Shown: positions 29,401 through 36,452, numbered from the stretch's first letter. The stretch is DNA of 64,000 nt from Clostridiales bacterium (GCA_023663185.1 JAMPHY010000004.1:124001-188000), one strand, 5' to 3'. The notes: a model not told the origin generated them from the letters alone. Translations and numbers: made by a program.

Positions 29401-32400
29401 CGTACATACCTACACCTTTATGGCGAAGGACGCCGTAGGAAATGATAAAACAGTGTCGGTAACGACGAAACTGGATACGACTAAGCCGGTATTTGGCGAA
29501 GCCTCTTTTGAAAATGGCTATAAGAACCTCTGGAACTGGATAATCCGCAAAGAGAGCCTTACGATTACCATTCCGATAACGGAAAAAGGCAGCGGTATCG
29601 GCGGTGCGGGTGCAATCGGCAGCGTGGAATATGAGCTGGTCGAGGACACAGACGGCGCGAGTGGCAGCGAATGGAAGACCGCTACAGTCTCCGGCAGTAC
29701 GACGAAAGGCTACGCGGCGAAGATTACTATCCCTGCGGACTTTAAGGGGCAGGTTGTAGTCAAAGCGACAGACAATGCGGGCAATGAGTCCGACGAAATG
29801 CACATCGGCTCGAATGCGGACGGCGACCTGCGCGGCGTAATCGTGGAAAAAGGCGCGCCGCAGATTAGCGTCAAGGCTGACCGAAACGTAAGCGACGCGA
29901 CATCGACCGTAACAGCGACGGACGCGGCGGCAGGCGCAGCAAACGGCGTTACATTAGATAACGACAGTTATTATAATTCCGCGCCCAGACTTTTTGTGAC
30001 AGTGACGGATACATGGGAGACGAAGAGCGGGGAAAGTGCGCTCACGGCTGGGCTTGCGTCAATCGAGTGGACGATTGATGGCAGCGGCGAACACAATCCA
30101 ATGAATCCAGTGCAGGCGAACTACCTCGGCACAGGCAGCTCCAGCACAGGCACAGGCAGCTCCGGCACAGGCACAGGCAGCTCCGACACAGGCACAGGCA
30201 GCTCCGACACAGGCGCAGGCAGCTCCGGCAAAGGCACAGACAGCTCCGGCACAGGCGCAGGCAGCTCCAGCACAGGCACAGGCAGCTCTGGCACAGGCGC
30301 AGACAGCTACCAGCCGCTTACCACGCACAGCTTTACCATCGCAGGACTCGAAGGACAGACAGGCGAGGTTAAAGTGACCGTTACCGCTACAGATAACGCG
30401 GGCAACGTGACAAAAAAGACCATAACGCTCCATATCAAAGACAAGATGGCGATACCGTCGCCCGTCATTGATTACGTAAATGAGAAATTGACCGGATTAG
30501 AGGTAGGTGCAGACTATATCATCAGCAGCGGGGCAGCGGATGACGCGCAGGGCGGCACGGCGGACACGGCGGACGCGAATGGCAGCATTGCCATAAAAGA
30601 GGAGTGGTTTGGCTCCGACGTAAAAGTCCGCAGGAAGACAACGGACGAAAATACCATACTGGACAGCGACGAAGTGCAGATTACGCTCAATGCGCGCCCG
30701 GACGCACCCGTTATCACGAAGACCGATGAGACCATCAAGAATAAGGGCGACGGTATGCTGCACCATCTTACCACGGCGATGGAATACCGCAGCAGCACGG
30801 ACGGCGGCAAGACATGGACGGAGTGGACGGCGGTTGCTGATAATAAAATAACAACCGTTACTAACATTGGCGGAGATGGCAAAAGCATGACAAGACTGCC
30901 CGCTTGCGAGATGGAAGTGCGCTTAAGGGCGGTGGCGAATACGACGGACAGCAACGACGGTGCGCCCTACGGACAGTACACTCCTGCGCAGATCGAGGAA
31001 GGGAAGCCACTGACCGTTACCTTTGACACGAACGGCGGCAGCAGCATAGAATCTGTTACGGGACTTGCATGGAATGATACCGTAAAACGCCCGAACGATC
31101 CGGTAAAAGACGGCTACGCCGTTGAAGGCTGGTATCGTGAGAACGCCTTAAGCACCAAATGGAATTTTGCGCAGGCAGACGCAGGAAACACAGCGGGAAC
31201 AGGAACCGCGGCGGATCTGCTCAACGATAAAAACGGCGTGGACGTGACCGCAGACGCGCCCGGCATTACCCTCTATGCGAAATGGGTGGACGACGAGGCT
31301 CCGTCCCTTGACGCGACGCTTGTCGCAGGGGATAGCAGGGCAGCGGTGGACGAAGACGGCTGGTATCAAAATCCCGCCATCGTACTGACCTATTCCGATA
31401 ACGAGGAAGTGACAAAGCTTTTTGTAAAAATAGACGGAGAGACAGACCGCGAAGCAGCCTATAAAGAGATTACGGACTATACTACTGCGGCGGAAAACGG
31501 CACGGACGCCGCAGGCAATAAGCGATTCCAGTATACTTATACGGAGCTTTCGGAAGGACAGCACACTTATACCTTCAAGGCGCAGGATGCGGCAGGCAAG
31601 GAGACAGAGACGACACTTACGGCAAAGCGCGACAGCACGGCGCTGGAGTTTGGCAATGCGTCCTATGAAGAGGGACATAAGAGCCTCTGGGACTGGATTA
31701 TCCGCAAAGAAAGCCTTATCATCACGATACCCATCACCGAGAACGGTAGCGGCGTGGAGAGCGTGGAATATACGCTGACTCCCGCCGGCGACACGGCAGG
31801 CGGCAACGGCAGTACAGAAGGCGGTACGGGCGGCGATACAGATAGTGGTACGGGCGGCAGTACAGAAGACGGTACGGGCGGCAGTACAGAAGACGGTACG
31901 GGCGGCAGTACAGATGATACAGGGAATAGCCTGAATATCATCACGGGAACCGCGAAGATAAGCGGCAGCCAGAGCGCAGGTTACACGGCGACCATCAGCA
32001 TTGAACCCGATTTCAAGGGTACAGTGAAGATCACAGGCAGCGATAAAGCCGGAAATGCGGCGGCTGAAAAGACCATCGGCACAGACGGCAGCGGTGCAGG
32101 CGGCGTAATCGTCGAGAACAACGCGCCGCAGATCACCATACTGGCGGACCGATATCCTTCGGAAAACGATGCGACACAGGCAGACGGCACACAGCTTCGC
32201 GACGAGAGGTACAACGGCGCGCCGGGGCTTGTGGTAACAGTCGCGGACGACGGCGCGGGGGACGGCAGTGTGACCACATCGGGCATTGCTTCCGGCATCG
32301 CAAAAGTGTCCTGGGAGGTCGCAGGCACAAGTGAAAAGGGCGAGAGGACCGGCACAGGTGAAGACGGGGCGGGAACGTCCTATAACGCCCAGATGGTGAG

Positions 32401-35400
32401 GGAGGACACCTTCACAATCCCGGCAACGGCGCTGCAGGCGGCGGAGAACCAGGGGAAGACTCGGATCACCGTGACCGTGACCGCTGCAGACCAGGCGGGC
32501 AACACCGCCGTAAAGATGGTGAACATCGACTTAAAGAGCAAAGAGAATACCCCGAATGCGAAGATCGGCTATGTGGCGGAGACGATCACAGGCTTAAAAG
32601 CAAATACGGCATATGTCATAAACGAAACGGGCGTCCTAAGCAGCGCAGGAGGCGCGGCGGAGATCACGGAAAGCTGGTTCGGTACGCAGGACAATACCAT
32701 CGTACTGTCCGGTGACGGGGAACGGACGATGGACAGCCTGCCGCAGAAACTGGATATCCCGGCGCGCCCGGCTGCGCCTTCTGTAACAGCGGGGAATGCA
32801 AGCTACCCCGGCGCAGCGGACGGAACGATTACAGTGACCGATACGGTCAATGGAGCGGCTTATGAGTTTTCGGCGGACGGCGGCGATACATGGAAAGTCG
32901 TGAGCGGCGCGCAGATAACAGGGCTGGCGGCTGGCACATACCAGATACGGCAGAAAGCGCTCGAAGAGAAGAATTTCAAGAGCCTTCCCGCAGAAGTGAG
33001 CGTGGAGGAGACGCCTGCCAAACCTTACGATATGCCGGCGGCAGAGATCGACTATGAAAAAGAACTGCTGACAGGCATTGCGGCGGGCGCGGTATATGAA
33101 ATCTCCTACGACGTCCCGGAGAATGACGGAAACGACAGTGAGGGCGGCGAAGGAGACGGCGGCGGTGAAGAGAACGGCGGAGACGACAGCGGAGACGGCG
33201 GTGAAGAGAACGGCGGAGATGATGATGAGGCTGATTATGAAGGAATCACCGAGACCTTTACTGCGGCGGAGGGCGGCACGCTCCCTGTGAAAGATGAGTG
33301 GCTTAAACAGAAGCTCCACATCATCAGGATGGGCAACAGCAGGGAATGGTGCGCCAGCGACACGCAGCAGCTCGATATTCCGGCAAGGCCCGCCGCGCCG
33401 GAGAACCTTACGGGTATAAGCATCACAAGGGAAAACGCGAACCCGGATAAACTGGCGCAGATAAAAGGTCTGACGGCTGGCACGACCTACGAAGTCTCCA
33501 CAGACGGCGGCAAGACTTGGCTGGCAGAGAAAAAGACGGCGGACGCAAGCGGCACAATCAGCGGGCTTGACGCGCCGCAGAGCTACACCGTGCGCGTCGC
33601 CGCAAGCAATGCGAAGAAAAACTTTGCCGGATATCCCAGCGAAACAGCCGTGGAGGTGGATAACTTTACCCTCGCCGTGACCTTTATGGAGGAGGATGAG
33701 ACGGCGGACGGCACAACAGATACAGACCGCTATAAAGTATATCAGACGGCGGACGTCTACTATGGGCGGCTGCTCGATACGGTCCCGGCTGTGCCGACAA
33801 AGAAGGCGGCGGACGGAAGCCTGCTGGTAGGCGAGTGGTGTAAAGATAAAGAAGGGAATACGCCCGTAGATTTTTACACGGAAAAAATAACAGAGGATAC
33901 GACCGTGTATGCGGCGGGCTATGCCGCAGGATATACCGTGACGCTTGCGGGCGGCACGGGCTACAGCCTGACCGCGCAGCGCGGCAGCGTAAGCCCGGTA
34001 AAGAGCGGCGGTAGCTTTACCTTTGTCTTTAAGCTGAGCGAAGGGTATGAGAAGACGGAAAACTTTGCCGTCAAAGTAAACGGCGTGGTGGTAACGCTTT
34101 CTGCGGACGGAACCTATACCATTGAAAACATTACGGCGGCTAAGACTGTGACCGTGGAGGGCGTGAAGAAGACAGCCGCCCCGACACCGCCGGGACCCGA
34201 TGAACCGGACAACCCGGATAACCCGGACAAGCCCGATAAGCCGGGCGGCGGCAGCGGCGATGAACCGGGCGGTAACAGCGGCGATGATTCGGGCGGTGAC
34301 GATGACACGCCGGGCGATAACCCCGGAAATAACCCGCCCACCGACAACATACCGCCTACGGACACCACATCGCCTACGGACACCACACCGCCTACGGACA
34401 ACACACCACCCGCCGATGATACATCGCCTGCGGACGAACGGGAACCGGGCGATGGCGGCAGGAAGCAGAATGATGGCGATGATAAAACGCTAGACGACGG
34501 CGGCGACAGGAAACTGGGCGATGACGACGATAAAACGCTGGACGACGGCAGCGGTAAGACACCGGATGGTGAAAATGATAAAGAGCCGGGCGTGACAGAA
34601 ACGGTCGTGCCTGCCATCATCGAGGACGGAAAGATCGTCATTCCGAGCGGCACACCGGGCGGATCATCAGAGGACGGCACAGGCGGACAGACGGAAGGCA
34701 TAGGCGGACAGACGGACGGCACAGACGGACAGACGGAAGGCACGGCGGGAGACTATGCCATTATGACGGATGCTGCAAACGGCGTTACGACGGCGCGAAC
34801 CATCTTCCAGATCCATGACGAAAACGGCAATCCCGCAGGCACAGTCATAGTAACTGTTGTCTGCAAAGAGCAGAAGTGGACGGCAGGCGTGAAGGACGTC
34901 ATCGCCGTGGCGAACGCAGTATTGACAAAAGAACAGATGCAGCTTGTACAGAGCGGCGAGACCATCGAGATCCGCATTGACGTGAAGGATATTTCGGGGA
35001 GCGTGCCGCAGGCAGACAAAGAGACTATCGAGAACTGCATCGAAGCGTACAAAGACGAGATTCCCGGTCTGGTACTCGGTATGTACATAGACATTTCGAT
35101 GTACATCAGGATCGGTGACGGCGACTGGAATGCCATCACAAAGGCGGGCGAACCGGTAGACGTCGTGGTTGGCATACCGGAAGAATTGCAGGCGGACGGC
35201 AGGGCGTACTACATCATCCGCGCCCATGAAGGAGCGTATACCCTTATGGAAGATGCGGACGCTGCGCAAGAGACCATCACCATCAGTACCGATCTGTTTT
35301 CCAGCTACGCGATCGCTTACCAGCAGACCGATGGAGCGGATACAGACGGTAATGGAAAGTGCAGACTTTGTCACATCTGTCCGACATTCCTCGGTATATG

Positions 35401-35503
35401 CTGCTTTATCTGGCTAGCAGTCATTATTGTAACGATTTTGATAATCTGGCTTGTCATTCGCCGGAGGCGCAAGGAGCAGGAAGAACCGGAACAACAGGCG
35501 TAA
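20495..35503 (+). CDS. Giant (5002-residue) multi-domain cell-surface protein
   Basis: A basic N-terminus and hydrophobic signal (about residues 16-44, ending ALAA) lead to an acidic repeat (about 127-170), a beta-sandwich region (about 322-469), several Ig-like modules, a Calx-beta-like domain (about 849-946), many more Ig-like repeats, and Listeria-Bacteroides (Flg_new/InlB B-type) repeats with the GWY...LYAKW pattern near residues 2010-2090, 2130-2180, 2745-2850 and 3506-3600. Pro/Asp/Thr-rich spacers (about 4565-4755) precede a final domain and a C-terminal membrane helix (about 4964-4989) with a basic tail. No LPXTG is seen; CRLCHIC sits before the helix. No enzyme domain was recognised. 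An adhesin or matrix protein is the likely role. ACAGGAGACC supports the ATG. GC-rich codon use differs from neighbouring genes. Confidence 0.85.
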   Translation: MDEQRAWLKSRRKKRLRITAVILSVCLLVTTYPDILTTISALAADIRSVEGTVTVTGFAKLDEETAMQEVETGTDISELDLPDTLKAYAEAADREDEKPAEDEEKPEEENPGADDEEKPEEENSGADDGTGEENPGADDGTGEENPGADDGTGEEEPGADDGTGEEEPGADDVSPLTIESGSFTLPQYQSENPTGSIAVQTLSTETIEIKNVTWQASPAYDSETEGVYVFTPILPEEELREKGILLSDDIKLPEITVEVYSAFVGDQELTPEQYAHMMAGIQDNPVLLTEEDILAQDPSLAPAGGKRRAAARAAAVIHPGTYVTTKDNENNAGTGVADDDIDQYIRQTDSRMPIEANIFIPKGELPTQSCYIAVRTYDVDWQGDDRFPNIAEYDKLFVNGERVGTLTGLDELWNTSYYKVPLSCLKEGKNTIRIEVWDCTDKSKFWDENPPLVKNENWMISIDWMQLVCDGGSRVGIEEFFISLTSAAAEGKQVAIQAETVIKSTNAGAKYDTEYSITDSKGYIVGSYQEANVSGGTHTFTITMPKNSKNGTYTVQGLLKSQSDGGILAADSMDFIFKDGVVQLGPKITHILSPDTLTNQNVTITPKVADAAGYTNISISLASQTATKNGTYNFTVNYKDNGVTKSIPYTVTVDNIDKVAPVITYEPITIREGQSLEEVEELFAAALSVTDDRKLAEEPFQYTVPADISAAPGTKSITVTATDFAGNTATKSCTITILPDPIKLTMGEPKAVAGSKDSYTLNAVLENTGGGTITETGFVWGVIENPTLDVNNGSAKTASVVKTKGGKLSANAAGIVYGVGYYARAYAKVTADGKTSVAYSDSKRFGSGIPAYGTFSVSGVSGSTFTITRTGGTDGKQTVYYRTVNGSAIGGTHFTHAAGSLTFADGETSKTVTVTEKGVTTAYGGRTTTSYANADRTYSLEIYRVEGGGGIDQSSRYQTRTMSKSSSYTIDRTIYTTEKSKIEVSATSGGHVKRIADTTGKQGGTQTNISFLTNRYKEKNYNTSANFSDYYTGANQKTYLNATADGWYYRYVLLAYEDMDGYEYAYFGTKALKDTHYDLDGGEKGALISGIAGQLWMCNFQLEKKGAAGTYNFPDTRTGGEEGSGMPYNSSGTPSNYNNKTYVKLGLNDTCYLYFGATGRDTDIWYIDGLTGYALVYDEKEPTCIGVAPMAGGAYLPGDPITVALVFDEIVDKTNSSLTNVAVNTNVGTLTYAGGADTNVLYFTGTVSSTASLSGSSALKVTGITNSGNIKDMCNLTGTASTFTSRNTNIEVDATKPAVTITAKTSGSLPRHQAQVTATGAASIQYVWTQDTTMPAYGWQDVKSGTTLTGNCGAAGKTETWYLHVKATASSGASTHEYKVFTFKQPAITGVSVRAESSANSADVSDVWKTSSKYIVVQYDGAQTNGTTLTFDGPQTSTQGITTASGTKYLQVTKNGTYTVTLTDSYGNVISKSVKVEKIDTTAPTATITEARSTEAGAASPVYHELTMTAQAADLAGASEPASGVKTVQYAFSTLANSSSVAGSAWTTLTDTDKLADGRYKLTYTATQTTQTKIYLHIKVTDNAGNATTARSADYTVIKEPEASAKPQITLTQTSPSASGQTNGDATLTWKLTNGGAGNCTVNAGGANLTDKGTGDSGTITVSKNGVYMVSVYDENGDSAQAALVVNCIDKEAPTLSALTVTQSGYAKTKSVSVSGITDNLTTLYDEKGVTGKGGSGVAKIEYQREGGSTWTTVNASGDTASFTVNKQGTYKVRLTDQVGNESKEYTIKVEGIDNTAPILTAQVNATPKTSGWYTDSTVPVTLTYEDKAGAEESASGVKSVQYAFTMDKNTTPANLTSLGSTAVSSGSAVCSLTSNGTYYLYCKVTDQAGNVTAGWMKADGSIGSESSAAVPIKKDSNKGSGTISGPAESQPASSGLNMSITVYYGPSGGELTATGQTDSIGTLAAHAGPSTKSETVSYTTKTIGTNYIYLSPISWGSRYYWSYYVRKVSFDSQGGSAVADQLVWTKQASTSTSTSVDCKLTKPNNPTRTGYTFGGWYTDAACTNEFDFEKQTQIRTDTTLYAKWTAITYEVDYVLKVPQPFTTTVTYSEADYEAPTDKTTYIYGDEMELPVPTLPTDVSGFVFDGWYTTADYSGARYTSVPKTAASDITYYGRFRDVEAPISYKLDVWNNGKPCYNTVDGVRWYNANTTRCALQFRENKGIEKYIVLWDGNVVELPEEEGILHTTSMAIGNKWLQGIYFARNLWEGYEIQTGTHTYTVQAWDAEGNMGEFTTTLHYDPDAPTIGDITYTVTPVIRYRTKDTYTDSSISSSKFVDNYETDSTEVRMFGKRPTIRIPVSDATSGLWKLTYTMTRLNSKGQGLTTETKEIDLTGQGSEGIVEIEMEKDWHGTITDIILYDKAGNQSAVTAIGEIMVDTTAPTISNIKLLGKEPEDRWYSESEFETNPYFDYKLGDNFSFASYRMLKNGKEIRNGSIWAASLGLHIAIGKDGKVGEEYLGENTFTWEATDPLGNVTTKSVTIKIRKDDGTVQEQTPQAVCDYPADAISHLVANAEYGITINGNSYPVTTDEQGRIPFETTFGSITSLCGTTIQIVKKGITVDGTPYTTDSEAQSLTINARPDANAVNSATVVAELLKEAGDAKITLTMSGSSDDTNRTWEYQTPGSTAWTTAPTDDSGNVTITNLPAGNITLRVKAQANSSDTVNDGFPHGVTGTQTVSEGAGTITVQYNLNDNDSTVKAQGKPEDTSLLTYQSTLTAPTAPTRTGYKFMGWYVSEDDYVPGGSTEQAWRFAGTANAQIVGEILGDDRDKYEDHCKMEEGVYVVTLYAGWREAVAPELTATLTDNSNGAGNSNDGAGGSGAGAGSSSGGTGNSSGGAGSSSGTTITDDGWHNSLAIDLNFSDNVGVTKLYVKKDSAAYVELSGDGIGDGASAGTTYKLTYPAMKEGASIEEGVHTYTFMAKDAVGNDKTVSVTTKLDTTKPVFGEASFENGYKNLWNWIIRKESLTITIPITEKGSGIGGAGAIGSVEYELVEDTDGASGSEWKTATVSGSTTKGYAAKITIPADFKGQVVVKATDNAGNESDEMHIGSNADGDLRGVIVEKGAPQISVKADRNVSDATSTVTATDAAAGAANGVTLDNDSYYNSAPRLFVTVTDTWETKSGESALTAGLASIEWTIDGSGEHNPMNPVQANYLGTGSSSTGTGSSGTGTGSSDTGTGSSDTGAGSSGKGTDSSGTGAGSSSTGTGSSGTGADSYQPLTTHSFTIAGLEGQTGEVKVTVTATDNAGNVTKKTITLHIKDKMAIPSPVIDYVNEKLTGLEVGADYIISSGAADDAQGGTADTADANGSIAIKEEWFGSDVKVRRKTTDENTILDSDEVQITLNARPDAPVITKTDETIKNKGDGMLHHLTTAMEYRSSTDGGKTWTEWTAVADNKITTVTNIGGDGKSMTRLPACEMEVRLRAVANTTDSNDGAPYGQYTPAQIEEGKPLTVTFDTNGGSSIESVTGLAWNDTVKRPNDPVKDGYAVEGWYRENALSTKWNFAQADAGNTAGTGTAADLLNDKNGVDVTADAPGITLYAKWVDDEAPSLDATLVAGDSRAAVDEDGWYQNPAIVLTYSDNEEVTKLFVKIDGETDREAAYKEITDYTTAAENGTDAAGNKRFQYTYTELSEGQHTYTFKAQDAAGKETETTLTAKRDSTALEFGNASYEEGHKSLWDWIIRKESLIITIPITENGSGVESVEYTLTPAGDTAGGNGSTEGGTGGDTDSGTGGSTEDGTGGSTEDGTGGSTDDTGNSLNIITGTAKISGSQSAGYTATISIEPDFKGTVKITGSDKAGNAAAEKTIGTDGSGAGGVIVENNAPQITILADRYPSENDATQADGTQLRDERYNGAPGLVVTVADDGAGDGSVTTSGIASGIAKVSWEVAGTSEKGERTGTGEDGAGTSYNAQMVREDTFTIPATALQAAENQGKTRITVTVTAADQAGNTAVKMVNIDLKSKENTPNAKIGYVAETITGLKANTAYVINETGVLSSAGGAAEITESWFGTQDNTIVLSGDGERTMDSLPQKLDIPARPAAPSVTAGNASYPGAADGTITVTDTVNGAAYEFSADGGDTWKVVSGAQITGLAAGTYQIRQKALEEKNFKSLPAEVSVEETPAKPYDMPAAEIDYEKELLTGIAAGAVYEISYDVPENDGNDSEGGEGDGGGEENGGDDSGDGGEENGGDDDEADYEGITETFTAAEGGTLPVKDEWLKQKLHIIRMGNSREWCASDTQQLDIPARPAAPENLTGISITRENANPDKLAQIKGLTAGTTYEVSTDGGKTWLAEKKTADASGTISGLDAPQSYTVRVAASNAKKNFAGYPSETAVEVDNFTLAVTFMEEDETADGTTDTDRYKVYQTADVYYGRLLDTVPAVPTKKAADGSLLVGEWCKDKEGNTPVDFYTEKITEDTTVYAAGYAAGYTVTLAGGTGYSLTAQRGSVSPVKSGGSFTFVFKLSEGYEKTENFAVKVNGVVVTLSADGTYTIENITAAKTVTVEGVKKTAAPTPPGPDEPDNPDNPDKPDKPGGGSGDEPGGNSGDDSGGDDDTPGDNPGNNPPTDNIPPTDTTSPTDTTPPTDNTPPADDTSPADEREPGDGGRKQNDGDDKTLDDGGDRKLGDDDDKTLDDGSGKTPDGENDKEPGVTETVVPAIIEDGKIVIPSGTPGGSSEDGTGGQTEGIGGQTDGTDGQTEGTAGDYAIMTDAANGVTTARTIFQIHDENGNPAGTVIVTVVCKEQKWTAGVKDVIAVANAVLTKEQMQLVQSGETIEIRIDVKDISGSVPQADKETIENCIEAYKDEIPGLVLGMYIDISMYIRIGDGDWNAITKAGEPVDVVVGIPEELQADGRAYYIIRAHEGAYTLMEDADAAQETITISTDLFSSYAIAYQQTDGADTDGNGKCRLCHICPTFLGICCFIWLAVIIVTILIIWLVIRRRRKEQEEPEQQA
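20873..21004 (+). repeat. 33-bp tandem repeats, four units (acidic, in-frame)
   Basis: Four units start at 20873, 20906, 20939 and 20972, each encoding an 11-residue DDGTGEENPGA-type unit. They occur in adjacent near-identical pairs. Degenerate related units lie just upstream. They form an acidic flexible stalk just after the signal peptide of the giant protein. Confidence 0.9.
27050..28070 (+). other. AT-rich patches inside the giant gene
   Basis: Within an otherwise GC-rich gene, roughly 27055-27300, 27425-27700 and 27825-28070 use many A/T-ending codons while the frame stays open. The short stretches between them return to the GC-rich style. This points to domain cassettes of different origin. 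Confidence 0.6.
30128..30295 (+). repeat. 21-bp tandem repeats, eight units (Gly/Ser/Thr, in-frame)
   Basis: Eight 21-bp units from 30128 encode seven-residue GTGSSxT-type blocks. They lie inside an Ig-like module of the giant protein and look like a flexible linker. Unit length divisible by three keeps the frame if copies are gained or lost. Confidence 0.9.
31808..31903 (+). repeat. 24-bp tandem repeats, four units (in-frame)
   Basis: Four 24-bp units start at 31808, 31832, 31856 and 31880 and encode GSTEDGTG-type blocks; a partial unit follows. Units 3 and 4 are identical. Another linker within the giant protein. Confidence 0.88.
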
Positions 35504-35525
35504 CTAAAATGAAAGTACATTTTTG

Positions 35526-35559
35526 CATGGGCTGTCTGCGCAGACAGCCCATGTTTTTT
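35526..35559 (+). terminator. Strong rho-independent terminator of the giant gene
   Basis: A perfect 14-bp stem, CATGGGCTGTCTGC with its complement (35526-35553), has almost no loop and is followed by a T-run to 35559. It lies 22 bases after the stop codon. Confidence 0.93.
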
Positions 35560-35667
35560 ATAATCTGCAATGTTCAGAGTTTAACGGGAATTGCAGTGAA
35601 GCACATCGGACGGAGAGGTAGAAATTTTTTGGAAGTACAAAGATGAAATGAAAATGACAGTAATGAG

Positions 35668-36078
35668 GTGGCAATTACTTGGGATATGGAAAGAGGGGAC
35701 ATAGGAAAATACGGTGTTGCTTATGGAACAGAGCATGATGTGAATATATGTTCTGATACATATTCCTACCATTTGCTTCACAGTGTTGGAGATGTAATAA
35801 TTGTTGTATTACACAATCATCCATCAACGAAAACTTTTTCTTTAACAGATATATATTCATTGATGAAATATCGAGCTATTCAATATATGGTAGTTGTATC
35901 TAATCAAGGAATTATACATTATCTCAAAAAAGAAAAGAATTATGATGAAAATAAGGCTGGAATACTGTATAATGAGTGTAACAAGAGAAGTAGAGAAAGT
36001 AAAAATGTTGAGGAAATGTATGAAGCTGTATTAGGTTTTCTGAGAAGATGCCATGAGGTTGGATTATATTATAAATAA
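35668..36078 (+). CDS. Small protein with a JAMM-like metal motif
   Basis: About 136 residues from a GTG at 35668; the frame opens at 35647 and the true start is unclear (ATG 35686 is another option). The segment LHNHPSTKTFSLTD resembles the JAMM/RadC metalloprotease motif H-x-H...S-x-x-D, but the spacing between the second His and the Ser is six residues rather than seven. It may be a toxin-like C-terminal domain that has lost its N-terminal part, or a free-standing JAB-fold protein. It is AT-rich and follows the giant gene's terminator. A 65-residue ORF follows after 11 bases, so the two are probably one unit. I cannot name a substrate. Confidence 0.4.
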   Translation: MAITWDMERGDIGKYGVAYGTEHDVNICSDTYSYHLLHSVGDVIIVVLHNHPSTKTFSLTDIYSLMKYRAIQYMVVVSNQGIIHYLKKEKNYDENKAGILYNECNKRSRESKNVEEMYEAVLGFLRRCHEVGLYYK

Positions 36079-36089
36079 GGAGGTGCAGT

Positions 36090-36287
36090 ATGAGTAAAAT
36101 AGATGATAAAGAATGTATTACAATGGACGATCTTGCAATTCCGCCCTATTTTACTGGTTCACTTGATACAAGCAAGTATGTGACGGATTGGGATGCAATC
36201 AATGAAAGTATAGAGAAGAATCGTGCGATTATTGCTTCTCTGGGTGGAGAGTTTGCCGAACTTGTAAGACCAAAGCAGAAAGTATGA
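36090..36287 (+). CDS. Hypothetical 65-residue protein
   Basis: A short acidic protein with no recognised domain, starting MSKIDDKECITMDDL. AAGGAGGTG immediately upstream of the ATG is a strong ribosome site, which supports real translation. It is 11 bases after the JAMM-motif ORF, so it could be a partner or immunity-type protein, but this is only suggested by position. The 48-bp repeat copy A begins 15 bases after its stop. Confidence 0.5.
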   Translation: MSKIDDKECITMDDLAIPPYFTGSLDTSKYVTDWDAINESIEKNRAIIASLGGEFAELVRPKQKV

Positions 36288-36302
36288 TGAAACAAGATTG
36301 TG

Positions 36303-36350
36303 AATAAGGTACAAAAGAGGAGCTTTTGACAGATATATTGAAGGCTTCTT
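36303..36350. repeat. 48-bp direct repeat, copy A
   Basis: Matches 37366-37413 at 44 of 48 positions, same orientation. It contains a GAGC...GCTTC dyad followed by T-rich sequence, so it may also act as a terminator. It lies directly before the spoIVB tail remnant. Confidence 0.85.
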
Positions 36351-36359
36351 TTGAAGTGA

Positions 36360-36452
36360 AAGCTGGCGGACGCAGTCACCCATGTGCTGGTAAACGATTA
36401 CACAAAGGGGTATGGGATTTTTATTGAGGAGATGTTTTTACAAATGAATTGA
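36360..36452 (+). pseudogene. spoIVB: Detached spoIVB 3' tail (remnant)
   Basis: Thirty codons and a stop encode a near-copy of the SpoIVB C-terminus: AVTHVLVND followed by GYGIFIEEM, with 18 of 25 compared residues identical to the intact gene at 19368-19442. Two exact DNA blocks are shared, CTGGTAAACGA and GGGATTTTTATTGA. There is no start codon, ribosome site or catalytic domain in front. It looks like the original end of spoIVB left behind, or the end of a second lost copy. It lies about 17 kb from the intact gene, inside the island. Confidence 0.85.

Noticed and set aside
27989-29803. Long minus-strand open frames opposite the giant gene (27989-28675, 28793-29803 and others)
   Set aside because: They arise from the GC-rich repetitive codon use of the plus-strand gene, show low-complexity Ala/Cys runs where the repeats are, and have no domain or ribosome site.
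20873-31903. Tandem arrays that could be mistaken for CRISPR
   Set aside because: Units are directly adjacent without unique spacers, are coding and in frame, and no cas gene is present.
35359-35646. Open frame running from inside the giant gene past its terminator
   Set aside because: Out of frame with the giant gene, crosses a strong terminator, and has no ribosome site or recognisable domain.
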